A stretch of DNA of 64,000 nucleotides from an uncultured Pelagibacteraceae bacterium (lineage in GTDB: Bacteria > Pseudomonadota > Alphaproteobacteria > Pelagibacterales > Pelagibacteraceae): contig CACGOO010000003.1 of the NCBI GenBank assembly GCA_902574685.1, forward strand, positions 1 through 64,000, read 5' to 3'. Below are positions 17,027-26,327 of this stretch, one piece after another (the stretch's first letter is position 1; each line of letters begins with the position of its first letter). The translations under genes and the position numbers were made by a program. The notes beneath the pieces were generated by a model. That model worked only from the letters and a program-made list of their open reading frames with translations. It searched no databases and was not told the origin of the DNA.

Positions 17027-17054
17027 ATTTAACTCCCTCCCTTAAGTTAAACTA

Positions 17055-17083
17055 AAAAGGCCCCGTAAATGGGGCCTTTTTTT
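17055..17083. terminator. Bidirectional terminator between amt and bcp
   Basis: The GC-rich stem AAAAGGCCCC / GGGGCCTTTT with a GTAAAT loop has an A-run on the left and a T-run on the right. It therefore works in both directions and serves the two convergent genes amt and bcp. Confidence 0.92.
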
Positions 17084-17084
17084 A

Positions 17085-17534
17085 TTAAACTGTTTTTAAA
17101 AATTCTAACACTTCTTTTGCGTGGTCTTTAACTTTTACTGAACGCCACTCTTTAATAATTTTGTCATCTTTTAATAAAAATGTACTTCTTATTAATCCCA
17201 TAAATTCTCTACCCATGAATTTTTTTTTACCCCAAACTTTGTAAGCTTTAATCGCTTCTTTCTTAACGTCTGCTACCAAATCAAATTTAATTTTAAATTT
17301 ATCTCTAAATTTTTCATGACTTTCCATACTATCTTTAGAAATACCAATAACTTCACAGTCTAGTTTTTTAAATTGTGAAAGTAGAGAATTGAAGTCTTTT
17401 GTTTCAATTGTGCAGCCTGGCGTATTATCCTTTGGATAGAAATATAAAACTTTATATTTGCTTTTGATTTTCTTTAACTCTAAAAGTTTTGAATTAGTTG
17501 ATGGGATTTTGAAATTAGGAGCTTTATTTGGCAT
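17085..17534 (-). CDS. bcp: Peroxiredoxin, Bcp/PrxQ family
   Basis: A 149-residue thiol peroxidase that reduces hydrogen and organic peroxides. The active site is YFYPKDNTPGCTIETKDF with peroxidatic Cys41; the conserved Thr/Pro and a downstream Arg are in place. The resolving Cys expected five residues later is Lys46, so this is a one-Cys type or uses another thiol; the only other Cys seen nearby is Cys60. Cytosolic, no signal peptide. Confidence 0.93.
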   Translation of the reverse strand: MPNKAPNFKIPSTNSKLLELKKIKSKYKVLYFYPKDNTPGCTIETKDFNSLLSQFKKLDCEVIGISKDSMESHEKFRDKFKIKFDLVADVKKEAIKAYKVWGKKKFMGREFMGLIRSTFLLKDDKIIKEWRSVKVKDHAKEVLEFLKTV

Positions 17535-17577
17535 ATTTTTTCGTAGATTAAAATTTATAATGATGTATTAAACCTTT

Positions 17578-17964
17578 ATGAGCATTAAATCAGCACAAAC
17601 ATTGGTCGCAGAAGCTTTGACAGAAATCAAGACACTTTCTCCAACGGAAGCATTGGAGATGGTAAACAGTGATAAATGCAATTTAATTGACATAAGAGAT
17701 ATTCGAGAACTTGAGAAAATGGGAAGAATAGAAAATTCTCATCACATTCCTAGAGGAATGTTAGAGTTTTGGATGGATCCAGATAGTCCTTACTTCAAAG
17801 AAGGCAAGATAGATATGAACAAAGAAATGGTTTTATTTTGTGCAGGTGGATTAAGATCTGCACTAGCTACAAAATCATTGAAAGATATGGGGTTTGAAAA
17901 AATTTCACATATTGACGGTGGCTTTTCTCAAATGAAGAGCAGTGGCTTTAAAGTAGAGAAATAA
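17578..17964 (+). CDS. Rhodanese-like sulfurtransferase
   Basis: Single-domain rhodanese of 128 residues. The active loop CAGGLRS starts at Cys88 and fits the CxxGxR pattern of thiosulfate:acceptor or GlpE/PspE-like enzymes; LIDIRDIRELEKMGRIENSHHIPRG is the usual N-terminal strand-helix segment. Cytosolic. It is divergent from bcp and does not form a unit with other sulfur genes. It may carry persulfide sulfur; the acceptor is unknown. Confidence 0.9.
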   Translation: MSIKSAQTLVAEALTEIKTLSPTEALEMVNSDKCNLIDIRDIRELEKMGRIENSHHIPRGMLEFWMDPDSPYFKEGKIDMNKEMVLFCAGGLRSALATKSLKDMGFEKISHIDGGFSQMKSSGFKVEK

Positions 17965-17967
17965 AAA

Positions 17968-18441
17968 TTAATCAAATAAACTTATTCTCTTTGCGAAAAA
18001 AATTCTTATCACCCAGTATATAAATAATCCTAAAGGACCAATAAAATATGTGATTATTAAAGGAAAAAAGACTAGAATTTTTGACATATAAAACCTCTGG
18101 CTATCTCTAACAATCCAAGATCCACAAAACAAATTTATAGCCAAGAAGTGCGTCCAAAATAAAATTAAAAACTCATTATTCTCAAAAAGCTCAGCAAGAT
18201 CATAAAAACTTAAATATAAAATAAAGTTTTTATCAAAATCATATCCAGCAAAAAAGAATATATATAATAGATAAACATAAACACTTGCCAAAATAAATGT
18301 TGGAATTATTGATGTAACAAATAAACCACAAACTTTAGTTTGTGGAAAAATAATAAGCATTAACCAAAAAGGTATTACACCTATATTCAACCACATATAG
18401 ATCATTTCTACTGTAAAAAATGCAGATATTTGTTCAATCAT
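17968..18441 (-). CDS. ABA4-like (DUF4281-type) membrane protein
   Basis: A 157-residue membrane protein with four helices. It looks like the ABA4-like family: an N-terminal MWLNIGVIPFWLMLIIFP, a central FWTHFLAINLFCGSWIVRD and a final FIGPLGLFIYWVIR. Plant ABA4 takes part in neoxanthin synthesis; bacterial members have no firm role. Its stop is four bases from the rhodanese stop (convergent), and its start is 27 bases from the divergent recX start. Confidence 0.7.
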   Translation of the reverse strand: MIEQISAFFTVEMIYMWLNIGVIPFWLMLIIFPQTKVCGLFVTSIIPTFILASVYVYLLYIFFFAGYDFDKNFILYLSFYDLAELFENNEFLILFWTHFLAINLFCGSWIVRDSQRFYMSKILVFFPLIITYFIGPLGLFIYWVIRIFFAKRISLFD

Positions 18442-18468
18442 CAGGGTTATATTATATTAAATGCAATA

Positions 18469-19032
18469 ATGATTCCTATAAAAAATAAAAAAAAAAACTT
18501 AGAAGCGACAATTGATGAAATGCGCAACTTTGCACTTAATTATGTAGAAAAATTTGCGCCATCAAAACAACAGCTAAAAACATATCTTTTAAAGAAATAT
18601 TTAAGATCTAAAGTTGATAACGTCAAAAGAAGCAATATTTCAGATCTGATCGAGATAGTAGCTGAAGATTTAGAAAAATCTAAATTTATAAATGATAAAT
18701 TTTATTCAGAAACAAAAGCGAAAAGTCTAATCCAAAGAGGTTCATCAATAAATAAGATTAGAAATTATTTAATAAGTAAAGGAGTTGGAGAAAAATATAT
18801 AAAAAATACAATTGAACAAATTAATGAAAATAATGAAGATCAAGATTTTTTTTCAGCTATAAAAGTTTGTAAAAAAAAAAGAATTGGTCCTTCAAGAACT
18901 GAAGATAATAGACCTTTATTCTATAAAAAAGATATTGGTATATTAGCAAGATCTGGATTTGATTTTGAAGTTTCCAGGAGAGTAATGGAACTAGATAAAG
19001 AGGAATATTTGAAAATTATAAATCTTCTTTAG
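18469..19032 (+). CDS. recX: RecX regulatory protein
   Basis: A helical, lysine-rich protein of 187 residues from the ATG at 18469. The N-terminal helix FALNYVEKFAPSKQQLKTYL and the repeated three-helix modules (YSETKAKSLIQRGSSINKIR and GVGEKYIKNTIEQ) match RecX, which binds RecA filaments and limits their extension. The frame is open to 18430, but that part overlaps the divergent gene. recA is not adjacent. The 3' end overlaps a convergent small gene by 17 bases. Confidence 0.82.
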   Translation: MIPIKNKKKNLEATIDEMRNFALNYVEKFAPSKQQLKTYLLKKYLRSKVDNVKRSNISDLIEIVAEDLEKSKFINDKFYSETKAKSLIQRGSSINKIRNYLISKGVGEKYIKNTIEQINENNEDQDFFSAIKVCKKKRIGPSRTEDNRPLFYKKDIGILARSGFDFEVSRRVMELDKEEYLKIINLL

Positions 19033-19165
19033 ACTTTTTATTCTTTTCTTCTAAATAATACTGAATTTTGTTTTTGATATAGTTTTTTACCATCACAAAT
19101 ACTATTAATCCAAAAATTGATACAGAAACTATTATAATTAATATTATTCTTAATTGTTCACTCAT
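19016..19165 (-). CDS. Small single-helix membrane protein, 49 residues
   Basis: Starts in the stop codon of cysQ (TAATG), encoding MSEQLR, a hydrophobic helix of about 20 residues, then a charged Lys/Glu-rich tail. It ends 17 bases inside the convergent recX gene. Tight coupling to cysQ and clear membrane-anchor profile make it likely real. It could be a membrane tether or assembly factor; no family recognised. Confidence 0.6.
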   Translation of the reverse strand: MSEQLRIILIIIVSVSIFGLIVFVMVKNYIKNKIQYYLEEKNKKSKEDL

Positions 19166-19935
19166 TAAATATTTTTATTTCTTTTCAAAATTATACTAGG
19201 ATTTTTAAAATTTTCTTTTCCGTAAAGTATTTCATTTCCCTCAAAATCTGTAACTATACCCCCTGCATTTTCAAGAATAGCATGCCCAGCTGCTATATCC
19301 CATTCACATGCTCTAGGCTCTGCAACATAGCCGTCGTATTCATTTGAAGCTATTACACAAAATTTTAAAGAACTTTTCATCCTTTTAAATTCACTAACAT
19401 TCATTGTTTGATATATTTTATTAATTTCAGGTTTTAGTTTATTTGAATATGATACAAATTTAAGTTTATTATTTGAAATTTTTGAACAGTCTAATTTTAC
19501 ATGTTGACTATTAATTATTTCAAATGAATATCCTTTCTCATAAGAATAAAATAATCTATTTTTAGCGGGTGCATATATTATACCTGCTACTGCTCGATTA
19601 TTAATAATTAAACCAGCATTTAGAGTAAATTCGTCAAGATCGTTAATATAATCATAAGTGCCATCAATTGGATCTATTAGCCAAAAATTTTTTAAATCTT
19701 TCTTGGATTTATTATGACTAGTTTCTTCTGATACAATCGGTATTTGAGGAGTTAAGTTATTTATTTTTTCAATTAAAATTCTATTAACTTCAAGATCACC
19801 ATTGCTAACAGGTGTGTTATCTTCCTTAATTTCTTTTATTAAGCCTTTTTTTCTTAATTCTATTGAAACTTTTCCTGCGTATAAAAAAGTGTCAATCAGA
19901 TTTTCTATAGCTGCCTTTATTTCGATTTGTTTCAT
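19165..19935 (-). CDS. cysQ: 3'(2'),5'-bisphosphate nucleotidase, CysQ / inositol monophosphatase family
   Basis: A 256-residue phosphatase of the lithium-sensitive Mg-dependent superfamily. Motif IDPIDGTYDYINDLDEFTLN (metal-binding DPxDGT) lies in the first half and ACEWDIAAGHAILENAGG (WDxAA) in the second; SEETSH gives the upstream Glu. CysQ hydrolyses PAP, the by-product of PAPS-dependent reactions; other members act on inositol phosphates. It is the middle gene of DUF3553-cysQ-small membrane protein, with zero- or one-base spacing on both sides. Confidence 0.85.
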   Translation of the reverse strand: MKQIEIKAAIENLIDTFLYAGKVSIELRKKGLIKEIKEDNTPVSNGDLEVNRILIEKINNLTPQIPIVSEETSHNKSKKDLKNFWLIDPIDGTYDYINDLDEFTLNAGLIINNRAVAGIIYAPAKNRLFYSYEKGYSFEIINSQHVKLDCSKISNNKLKFVSYSNKLKPEINKIYQTMNVSEFKRMKSSLKFCVIASNEYDGYVAEPRACEWDIAAGHAILENAGGIVTDFEGNEILYGKENFKNPSIILKRNKNI

Positions 19936-20103
19936 TTATTCTAACTTTTCTAATTCGATATTTTTAGCATTGATAACTTTTTTTCCTACGTTTTCGAAAT
20001 TCACAGTTACTTTTTCTTTAATAATTGACTGTACTTGTCCTAATCCCCAATCTTTATTATTAGGATTTATAACTTTATCACCTGGTTCAAAATCTAAAAT
20101 CAT
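19936..20103 (-). CDS. DUF3553 small protein
   Basis: A 55-residue protein: [14 protein letters not shown] start, [22 protein letters not shown] and a short charged tail. It matches the DUF3553 pattern (a small SH3-like fold resembling the CarD/UvrD Tudor type). Its stop is followed immediately by the cysQ ATG (TAAATG). In other alphaproteobacteria these proteins are small and single-domain. A nucleic-acid or polymerase-contact role is possible from fold similarity only. Confidence 0.75.
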   Translation of the reverse strand: MILDFEPGDKVINPNNKDWGLGQVQSIIKEKVTVNFENVGKKVINAKNIELEKLE

Positions 20104-20144
20104 TTGATTTTACTTATAATAGAAATGAGTATAAATACCACCAC

Positions 20145-21260
20145 ATGAATTTAGAGTTAAACTCAATTGGATTAGATAAGAAACCGTCTGATACAAAAGT
20201 AATTGTAGCTATGTCTGGTGGTGTAGACTCATCTACAGTTGCAGGTTTGATGAAAATGCAAGGATATAATGTTACCGGCATAACATTAAAACTATACAAC
20301 GATAGTAAAGAAGTTGTTAAATCAAAAGTATGTTGCTCAGGCCAAGATGTTATAGATGCAAAAAGAGTTGCTCATAAATTAGATATTGATCATAAAATTC
20401 TTTATTACCAAGATAAATTTAAGCAAGGAGTTATTGATAATTTTGTAGAAAGCTACTTAAAAGGAGAAACGCCAATACCATGCGTACAGTGTAATCAAAC
20501 TGTAAAATTTAAAGATTTATTTGATGTTGCTAAAGACTTAAAAGCTGATGCTCTAATTACGGGTCATTATGTAAAAAACATAACAATTAATCAAAAGAAT
20601 AATATGTATAGGGCAATAGATGAAAATAGAGATCAAAGTTATTTTCTTTTCAATACAACTAGAGAACAATTGAATTATTTACGTTTTCCATTGGGAGGCA
20701 TGTTAAAGAAAGAAACTAGAGATATAGCAAAAAATCTAAATTTAAATGTTGCAGATAAACCGGATAGTCAAGACATATGTTTTGTTCCTAACGGAGATTA
20801 TTCATCTGTAATAAAAAAATTTAAACCAGAATCATTTAAAAAGGGTAATATTAAAAATTTAAATGGTGAAGTAATCGGTGTGCATGATGGAATTGTTAAT
20901 TTTACTATTGGGCAAAGAAAAGGAATAAAAGTGGCCGACAAAGAAGCATTATATGTAATTAAAATTGATGCTAAAAATAATGAGATTATTGTCGGTGGAA
21001 GAGAGCACCTTGGGAAAAAGAAAATTAATTTGAAAAATATAAATTTATTATCTGATCATAATGAATTAAGTGAAGAAGTACTAGTCAAAGTTAGATCTAC
21101 TGGCAAGCTATTAGATGCAAAAATAAATTTATTAAATCAAAATGAAGCCGAGGTCAATTTAAACAAGCCAGAGGATGGTATATCTCCCGGACAAGCATGT
21201 GTTTTTTATAAAAAAGATCAATTTGGTGACAAAGTGCTTGGTGGGGGTTGGATTAAATAG
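20145..21260 (+). CDS. mnmA: tRNA-specific 2-thiouridylase MnmA
   Basis: A 371-residue enzyme that thiolates U34 of tRNA Lys, Glu and Gln. The PP-loop SGGVDSS is at about residues 25-31, the catalytic Cys pair is in [12 protein letters not shown] and [14 protein letters not shown], and the C-terminal TIGQRKGI and [12 protein letters not shown] blocks are present. Sulfur comes via IscS/Tus-type relays. Length is normal. It overlaps a convergent gene by eight bases. Confidence 0.96.
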   Translation: MNLELNSIGLDKKPSDTKVIVAMSGGVDSSTVAGLMKMQGYNVTGITLKLYNDSKEVVKSKVCCSGQDVIDAKRVAHKLDIDHKILYYQDKFKQGVIDNFVESYLKGETPIPCVQCNQTVKFKDLFDVAKDLKADALITGHYVKNITINQKNNMYRAIDENRDQSYFLFNTTREQLNYLRFPLGGMLKKETRDIAKNLNLNVADKPDSQDICFVPNGDYSSVIKKFKPESFKKGNIKNLNGEVIGVHDGIVNFTIGQRKGIKVADKEALYVIKIDAKNNEIIVGGREHLGKKKINLKNINLLSDHNELSEEVLVKVRSTGKLLDAKINLLNQNEAEVNLNKPEDGISPGQACVFYKKDQFGDKVLGGGWIK

Positions 21261-22008
21261 TAACTTTTCTCCAACTTAAAGAATAAAGTAAATAAAATAA
21301 GAAAATTGCAAAAAAATAATTCCATTCCACGATTAGAATAAAAGTTTTTGAGTTTTCAAATAAAAGTAAAAATAGGCTTAAAAATAAAATAATTAAAAGT
21401 ATATGTGCTAAAAAATATTGTATTTTAAAATATATATTTTTTAATTCCAGATAAGTTTCAGAAACTTTTTTGACACATTTTACAAAATAATATTTAGTCG
21501 ATATCGCAAATAGCACACAACATGCAAGGTTCAATCTTACTAAAAACTTATATAAATCGTTATCGTATTTAATACCTAAAAATATACTGTGAATTATTAA
21601 AGTTATTCCACTTATTAATCCAAAATAATAAAATTTATTGACCATTTTTTGGTCAGTATCTAGATCTGTAAAAATTTTTTTTTGATTTCTCCAAAAGAAG
21701 CATAATAAAATTCCTGTAAATATCATCAGAGGTTTGAATGCTAACCAATTTGGAAATACTCTACCCAATCTACTTATAGAGGTCGCACCATCAATATAAG
21801 GTATTGCAAAACCAAGTCTTTGAACATCTTGTTTATCTCTAAGGGCTTTACCAGCGTCATAAATTTTTACGTCTTTATAATAGTTTCCAGGCACTGGCTC
21901 GTATTTAAATTGAAAACTTTGTGAAAATAATAAAATAGAATTGACAGTTAACAAAGGGATTACAAATATGACCAAACCCAACATTCTGGATTTGGAAACA
22001 AGTTTCAT
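21253..22008 (-). CDS. Unknown membrane protein, 251 residues
   Basis: No family recognised. The protein starts with a basic residue-flanked hydrophobic segment, has a periplasm-like stretch (about residues 30-85, rich in Tyr, Lys and Asp, [16 protein letters not shown]), and then five or six helices in the remaining 160 residues. It begins nine bases after a 27-residue basic peptide gene and ends eight bases inside mnmA on the other strand. Likely a real inner-membrane protein; role unknown. Confidence 0.65.
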   Translation of the reverse strand: MKLVSKSRMLGLVIFVIPLLTVNSILLFSQSFQFKYEPVPGNYYKDVKIYDAGKALRDKQDVQRLGFAIPYIDGATSISRLGRVFPNWLAFKPLMIFTGILLCFFWRNQKKIFTDLDTDQKMVNKFYYFGLISGITLIIHSIFLGIKYDNDLYKFLVRLNLACCVLFAISTKYYFVKCVKKVSETYLELKNIYFKIQYFLAHILLIILFLSLFLLLFENSKTFILIVEWNYFFAIFLFYLLYSLSWRKVTI

Positions 22009-22017
22009 AAATAAAGC

Positions 22018-22101
22018 CTATTTTTTTTTGTTTTTCTTTCTGGCTCTTCTTTTTTTTGAGCCCATTTTTCTTCGGCCTCTATGCTTTTTAGGGTATCCCA
22101 T
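22018..22101 (-). CDS. 27-residue extremely basic peptide
   Basis: An 84-base frame encoding MGYPKKHRGRRKMG and then an Arg/Lys run with only one Asn and no acidic residue: about 18 of 27 residues are basic (Lys, Arg or His). It has an AAGGAG ribosome-binding site at 22105-22110, one of the best in the window though only three bases from the ATG. Composition resembles tiny ribosome-associated proteins such as THX or bL36/bL38-type peptides, but no family match can be claimed. It precedes the unknown membrane protein by nine bases. Confidence 0.6.
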   Translation of the reverse strand: MGYPKKHRGRRKMGSKKRRARKKNKKK

Positions 22102-22104
22102 AAT

Positions 22105-22110
22105 CTCCTT
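22105..22110 (-). promoter_or_regulatory. Ribosome-binding site of the 27-residue basic peptide
   Basis: AAGGAG on the minus strand, three bases before the ATG at 22101. It is an exact Shine-Dalgarno core in a genome where many genes show none, and is the main reason for calling the tiny gene. The spacing is shorter than the usual five to nine bases. Confidence 0.6.
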
Positions 22111-22176
22111 AGTTTTACAATTTTATTGACTTATTCGAGGGATATAGCATTGTCAATATAACTAATCAATTTTTTT

Positions 22177-23355
22177 ATGGTTAATTCAGTTAAAACTTTT
22201 TTAAAACAAATAGGTAAAGATTATCAAAATCAGTCAGTTAATCCGCCAGTAGTAAGAGCTTCAACTATAATATTTAAAACTCTTCAAGATATAAAGAAAA
22301 CACAAAGTAATTATAAAAAAAATCCTTTAAGCAAAAATTTTGATTATGGTCGAAAAGGAACATCAACAACTTTTGCACTACAAGAACTATTAAGAAAAAT
22401 TGAAAATGCTTATCAAGTTTATTTAACCCCAACAGGATTTGGTGCAGTTTTTCTTGGAGTGATTAGTGTTGTAAGACCTGGTGATGAAATAATTATAACA
22501 GACTCAGTCTACTCTCCTACAAGATTTCTAACCGAAGACTATTTAAAAAAATTCAATATTAAAGCAGTATTTTATGATCCAAAAAACTTAGATGACTTAA
22601 AAAAAAAAATTACAAAAAAAACTAAACTTATTTTTGTTGAAAACCCTGGTAGTAACACATTTGAATTTCAAGATTTAAAAAAAATATTATCTTTTGCTAA
22701 GAATAAGAATATTTATACAGCTATTGATAACACATGGGGAACACCTTATTTAATCAAGCCTTTAGACTTAGGTTTTGATATGTCTGTAGTTTCAGCTACA
22801 AAATATTATTCTGGTCATTCAGATGTTATGGGTGGCAGTTTAGCTATTAAAAAAAGACTTTTTAAACAAGTGGAATTAAGTCAAAAAGCAGTTGGTTTAA
22901 GACTAAGCCCTGATGATGCCTATTTAATTATGAGAGGACTAAGAACATTAGATATTAGGTTAGACAAGCATCAAGATAATACCATCAAGGTAGCTAATTT
23001 TTTAAGTAAACAAAAAAAAGTTAAAGAGGTTTTTTACCCAATTAAAAAAAATATTAAACAATACAAAATGTGGAAAAAGTATTACTCAGGATCATCTGGG
23101 TTAATGGGTGTAAAAATTATTTCTAAAAATAAAAACTCTGTAATTAAATTTCTGAATAAACTAAAATTATTTGCCCATGGTTACAGCTGGGGAGGATTTG
23201 AAAGTCTTGCTTTATATCAAGACAAATTGGCACTGGGCAACAGGAGCTATACAAAGCTGAGTAATAACGAACATATTATAAGATTACATATTGGTTTAGA
23301 AGACCCAAATGATTTGATTGCTGACATTAAACAGGCTATTAAATCTGTAAGATGA
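22177..23355 (+). CDS. metC: Cystathionine beta-lyase, trans-sulfuration PLP enzyme
   Basis: A 392-residue Cys/Met metabolism PLP enzyme. PLP lysine is in VVSATKYYSGHSDVMGGS; upstream are FDYGRKGTSTTFALQELLRK and IDNTWGTPY (the Asp contacting the PLP nitrogen), and the substrate-carboxylate region is in SWGGFESLAL near residue 347. The SWGGFESL and absence of a gamma-elimination type signature favour the alphaproteobacterial cystathionine beta-lyase group, which cleaves cystathionine to homocysteine, pyruvate and ammonia. It overlaps the following MFS gene by four bases. Confidence 0.9.
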   Translation: MVNSVKTFLKQIGKDYQNQSVNPPVVRASTIIFKTLQDIKKTQSNYKKNPLSKNFDYGRKGTSTTFALQELLRKIENAYQVYLTPTGFGAVFLGVISVVRPGDEIIITDSVYSPTRFLTEDYLKKFNIKAVFYDPKNLDDLKKKITKKTKLIFVENPGSNTFEFQDLKKILSFAKNKNIYTAIDNTWGTPYLIKPLDLGFDMSVVSATKYYSGHSDVMGGSLAIKKRLFKQVELSQKAVGLRLSPDDAYLIMRGLRTLDIRLDKHQDNTIKVANFLSKQKKVKEVFYPIKKNIKQYKMWKKYYSGSSGLMGVKIISKNKNSVIKFLNKLKLFAHGYSWGGFESLALYQDKLALGNRSYTKLSNNEHIIRLHIGLEDPNDLIADIKQAIKSVR

Positions 23356-24572
23356 ATGACACCAAATTTTTTCCAACAAAAAAAGCATTAGTTACTGTAA
23401 TAGCTGCATCTGTCGTTGTTATTATTGCATTAGGAATAAGACAAACTTTTGGAATGTTTTATTTTGATTTTGCAACTGATTTAGACATTACCATAACGCA
23501 GTTCGGTTTTACAATGGGATTACAGCTCTTATTGTGGGGTGTTTTCAGTCCTATGTTTGGAATTATTACGGATAAATATGGTGGTAATATTGCAATCTTT
23601 ATTGGTTTTGTTTTTTATTTGTTAGCAATTTTATTGTTTTATTCAGGTTTTAATACTGGTTATTATTTTACTGTAACAATTGGAATATTAGTTGGTGTTG
23701 GACTGGGATCCACAGCTATCAGTATACCTGTTTCAGTTGTTGCAAAACATTTTCCAGTATCAAGCAGAACAATAGCAACAGGCATAGTTACATCAGCAGG
23801 GTCTTTTGGATATTTTATATCACCGTTAATCACTAGATACTCACTTGTTGAACATGGATGGGAAAATACAATGTTATTTTTCTGTTTCTTTTTAGGTTTA
23901 GGATTAATTGTAGCATTATTTGTTTCAACACCAAAAATACCTGTTGGTACAAATCAAAATAACAATCAAACAGCTAGAGAAGCTTTAAAAGAGGCTTTTT
24001 CAAATAAAAGTTATATCTATCTTACATTAGGTTTCTTTGTATGCGGTTGGCACATAGCTTTAGTCGCAACTCATATACCAACTTACATGATTGATAAAGG
24101 ATTACCAGATTGGTGTGCAGCGATGGTATTGGCTTTAATTGGACTATTTAATATGGTTGGAACAATTACAAGTGGATATCTTGCAACTAGATACAGTCAA
24201 AAAATTTTATTAAGTGCAATTTATCTACTAAGAGGAGTATCAATTATTTATTTCATATTCCTACCACCAAGTGTTTTTAATTCAGTAATCTTTGGAATAA
24301 CATTTGGAATGTTGTGGCTATCAACAGTTCCACCAACAAATGGAATAATAGGCAAGGTATTTGGAACTAAGTATATCGGATTATTATATGGAATTGTTTT
24401 TGTAAGTCATCAAATTGGATCTTTCTTAGGAGCTTATTTGAGTGGAGTTTTCTACGAACTTAACGGCAATTTTGATTATGCTTGGTACATATCTATCGCA
24501 TTATCTATTTTTGCTGGTTTGATACATTTACCTATAAAAGAGAAGCCAATTGAAAGACCGCAAATCGCATAA
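23352..24572 (+). CDS. Major facilitator superfamily transporter
   Basis: A 406-residue, 12-helix MFS protein. The loop 2-3 signature FGIITDKYGG is conserved, and TIATGIVTSAGSFGYFISPLI and GYLATRYSQK are typical of the oxalate/formate antiporter-like or monocarboxylate group. Translationally coupled to metC (ATGA). An amino acid, keto acid or other organic acid export or import role is possible; the substrate is not visible. Confidence 0.88.
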   Translation: MNDTKFFPTKKALVTVIAASVVVIIALGIRQTFGMFYFDFATDLDITITQFGFTMGLQLLLWGVFSPMFGIITDKYGGNIAIFIGFVFYLLAILLFYSGFNTGYYFTVTIGILVGVGLGSTAISIPVSVVAKHFPVSSRTIATGIVTSAGSFGYFISPLITRYSLVEHGWENTMLFFCFFLGLGLIVALFVSTPKIPVGTNQNNNQTAREALKEAFSNKSYIYLTLGFFVCGWHIALVATHIPTYMIDKGLPDWCAAMVLALIGLFNMVGTITSGYLATRYSQKILLSAIYLLRGVSIIYFIFLPPSVFNSVIFGITFGMLWLSTVPPTNGIIGKVFGTKYIGLLYGIVFVSHQIGSFLGAYLSGVFYELNGNFDYAWYISIALSIFAGLIHLPIKEKPIERPQIA

Positions 24573-25764
24573 ACTTAAATTTAACCCGTATTTAGAAAAA
24601 CTTTATCAGTCGGATAAGCCATTGATAATCTACAAGGTTGATAATGGTTATGACATTTATACAGATTTTTCTAAAAAAATTAATTTATCAAAAAAAAATA
24701 TACATAAATTTTTAAACTCTTTTGAAAGAATGAAATATAAAAAAGAAACTGACCAATATGTTGGTTTTTTTGGATATGAAATTTTAAATTATTTACTTGG
24801 TATTAAAATAAGTAAACAGACTAAAAATGGATTTTATAAAGGAGTTTTTTACAAACCGGAGACAATCATTAAAATAAGAGATAATATTTCAATATTTTCA
24901 AATAAAAAAAAGCAAGAATTTAATAATTATTTTAAACCAACTAAAATTTTATCACCTTTTAAATTAAATATTAAATATCAAAAATACAAAAAAATATTTG
25001 ATATTTTTTCAAAAAAAATAAGACAAGGAGAAACATATCAAATAAAAATTTGCACAAAATATCGTAATATATCTTCAATCAATCCAATTAATTTTTTCTG
25101 GAGATTAATGAAGTCAAATGCTTCACCAGAATCTTTTATGATAAGAGATAAAAATTATTCTATTGTAAGCTGCTCACCTGAAACTTTATTATTAAAAAAA
25201 GGTAACAAAATCATTACCAAGCCTATTGCTGGCACATTAAGAAAAAGTAAAAAATCTAACAGATCTAGTGCCTTAAAGTTTTTTAGAAATAACATTAAAG
25301 AGACTAAAGAACATAATATGATTGTTGATATGGAAAGAAGTGATTTATCCAGAGTTTGCGTTCCAGGAACAGTAAAAATTGATAAAGAAAAGTATGTTGA
25401 GGAATACAGACACTTATTTCATTATGTTACAACCATATCTGGAAGCTTATTAAAAGGTATGACAATAAAAAATATTATCAAATCTATGATGCCTGGTGGA
25501 TCAGTTATAGGCTGTCCTAAAATAAGAACATTGGAACTATTAAATCAACAAGAAAAAGAGAATAGAAATATTTTTACAGGTAGTTTTGGCTATATAAAAT
25601 TTAATAAAGATATGAGATTTAACATAATAATAAGATCTATACTAAATTATAAAAATAAATCAGAAATATCTGCAGCATCTGGAGTTGTATTAGATAGTGC
25701 AGCAAAAAAAGAATTTAATGAAAACTTTATCAAAGCAAAATCATTATTAGAATTATTTAAATGA
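24550..25764 (+). CDS. pabB: Aminodeoxychorismate synthase component I (chorismate-binding)
   Basis: A 404-residue chorismate-utilising enzyme. The conserved C-terminal blocks are IAGTLRKSKKS, KEHNMIVDMERSDLSRVC, MPGGSVIGCPK and FTGSFGYIKF. Full PabB/TrpE proteins are 450-500 residues, so the N-terminal half is compact. The start used is TTG at 24550, 23 bases inside the MFS gene; no good alternative lies nearby. Together with the next two genes this gives PabB, PabA and PabC for p-aminobenzoate (folate) rather than TrpE, which would be next to trp genes. Confidence 0.85.
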   Translation: MKDRKSHKLKFNPYLEKLYQSDKPLIIYKVDNGYDIYTDFSKKINLSKKNIHKFLNSFERMKYKKETDQYVGFFGYEILNYLLGIKISKQTKNGFYKGVFYKPETIIKIRDNISIFSNKKKQEFNNYFKPTKILSPFKLNIKYQKYKKIFDIFSKKIRQGETYQIKICTKYRNISSINPINFFWRLMKSNASPESFMIRDKNYSIVSCSPETLLLKKGNKIITKPIAGTLRKSKKSNRSSALKFFRNNIKETKEHNMIVDMERSDLSRVCVPGTVKIDKEKYVEEYRHLFHYVTTISGSLLKGMTIKNIIKSMMPGGSVIGCPKIRTLELLNQQEKENRNIFTGSFGYIKFNKDMRFNIIIRSILNYKNKSEISAASGVVLDSAAKKEFNENFIKAKSLLELFK

Positions 25765-26327
25765 TTTATATAATAGACCATCAGGATTCATTCACATGGA
25801 ATGTGGTTCATCAATTCTCTCAGTTTGATAAAGTTTATTGTTCAAATTATTTTGAAATAAATAACAGTTTATTAAATAAATCTAATACAATTGTATTATC
25901 TCCTGGACCCGGTTCACCCAAAGATTATCCAAATACTTCAAAAATTTATAATAAATTTAAAGGAAGAAAAAAAATCATAGGAATTTGTTTAGGGTATCAG
26001 CAAATATTACATTGTGAAAATGCCAAAATTATTCAACAAAGGAGAATATTCCATGGTTATCAATCTGAAGTAAAAGTTGTTTCGAATAAATCCATCTTTA
26101 GAAAGAATTCTAAATTTAAAGTCGGAAGATATCATTCACTTAAGCTTCAAGAGCCATTTATTAAAGAAAATTTTGATATTACTATGAGATGCGCTAAAAC
26201 TAATATTGCTATGGCTTTTGAAAACAAAACAGATGATGTATATGGTTTTCAATTTCATCCAGAATCTTTTTTAACAACAAATGGTAAAATTCTTATTAAA
26301 AAAATCTTACAGTCGAAAAGATCTTAA
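25761..26327 (+). CDS. pabA: Glutamine amidotransferase component (PabA type)
   Basis: A 188-residue class I glutamine amidotransferase. The nucleophile loop is GICLGYQQ (Cys near residue 76) and the His-Glu pair is in FQFHPESFL near the C-terminus; LSPGPGSPKDYPNTSK is the usual oxyanion-hole segment. It overlaps pabB by four bases, and supplies ammonia to it for aminodeoxychorismate. TrpG proteins look alike; the linked pabC favours PabA. Confidence 0.88.
   Translation: MIYIIDHQDSFTWNVVHQFSQFDKVYCSNYFEINNSLLNKSNTIVLSPGPGSPKDYPNTSKIYNKFKGRKKIIGICLGYQQILHCENAKIIQQRRIFHGYQSEVKVVSNKSIFRKNSKFKVGRYHSLKLQEPFIKENFDITMRCAKTNIAMAFENKTDDVYGFQFHPESFLTTNGKILIKKILQSKRS

Noticed and set aside
17085..17534. 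Bcp as damaged because the resolving Cys is absent
   Set aside because: One-Cys members of the family are known; the peroxidatic site is intact.
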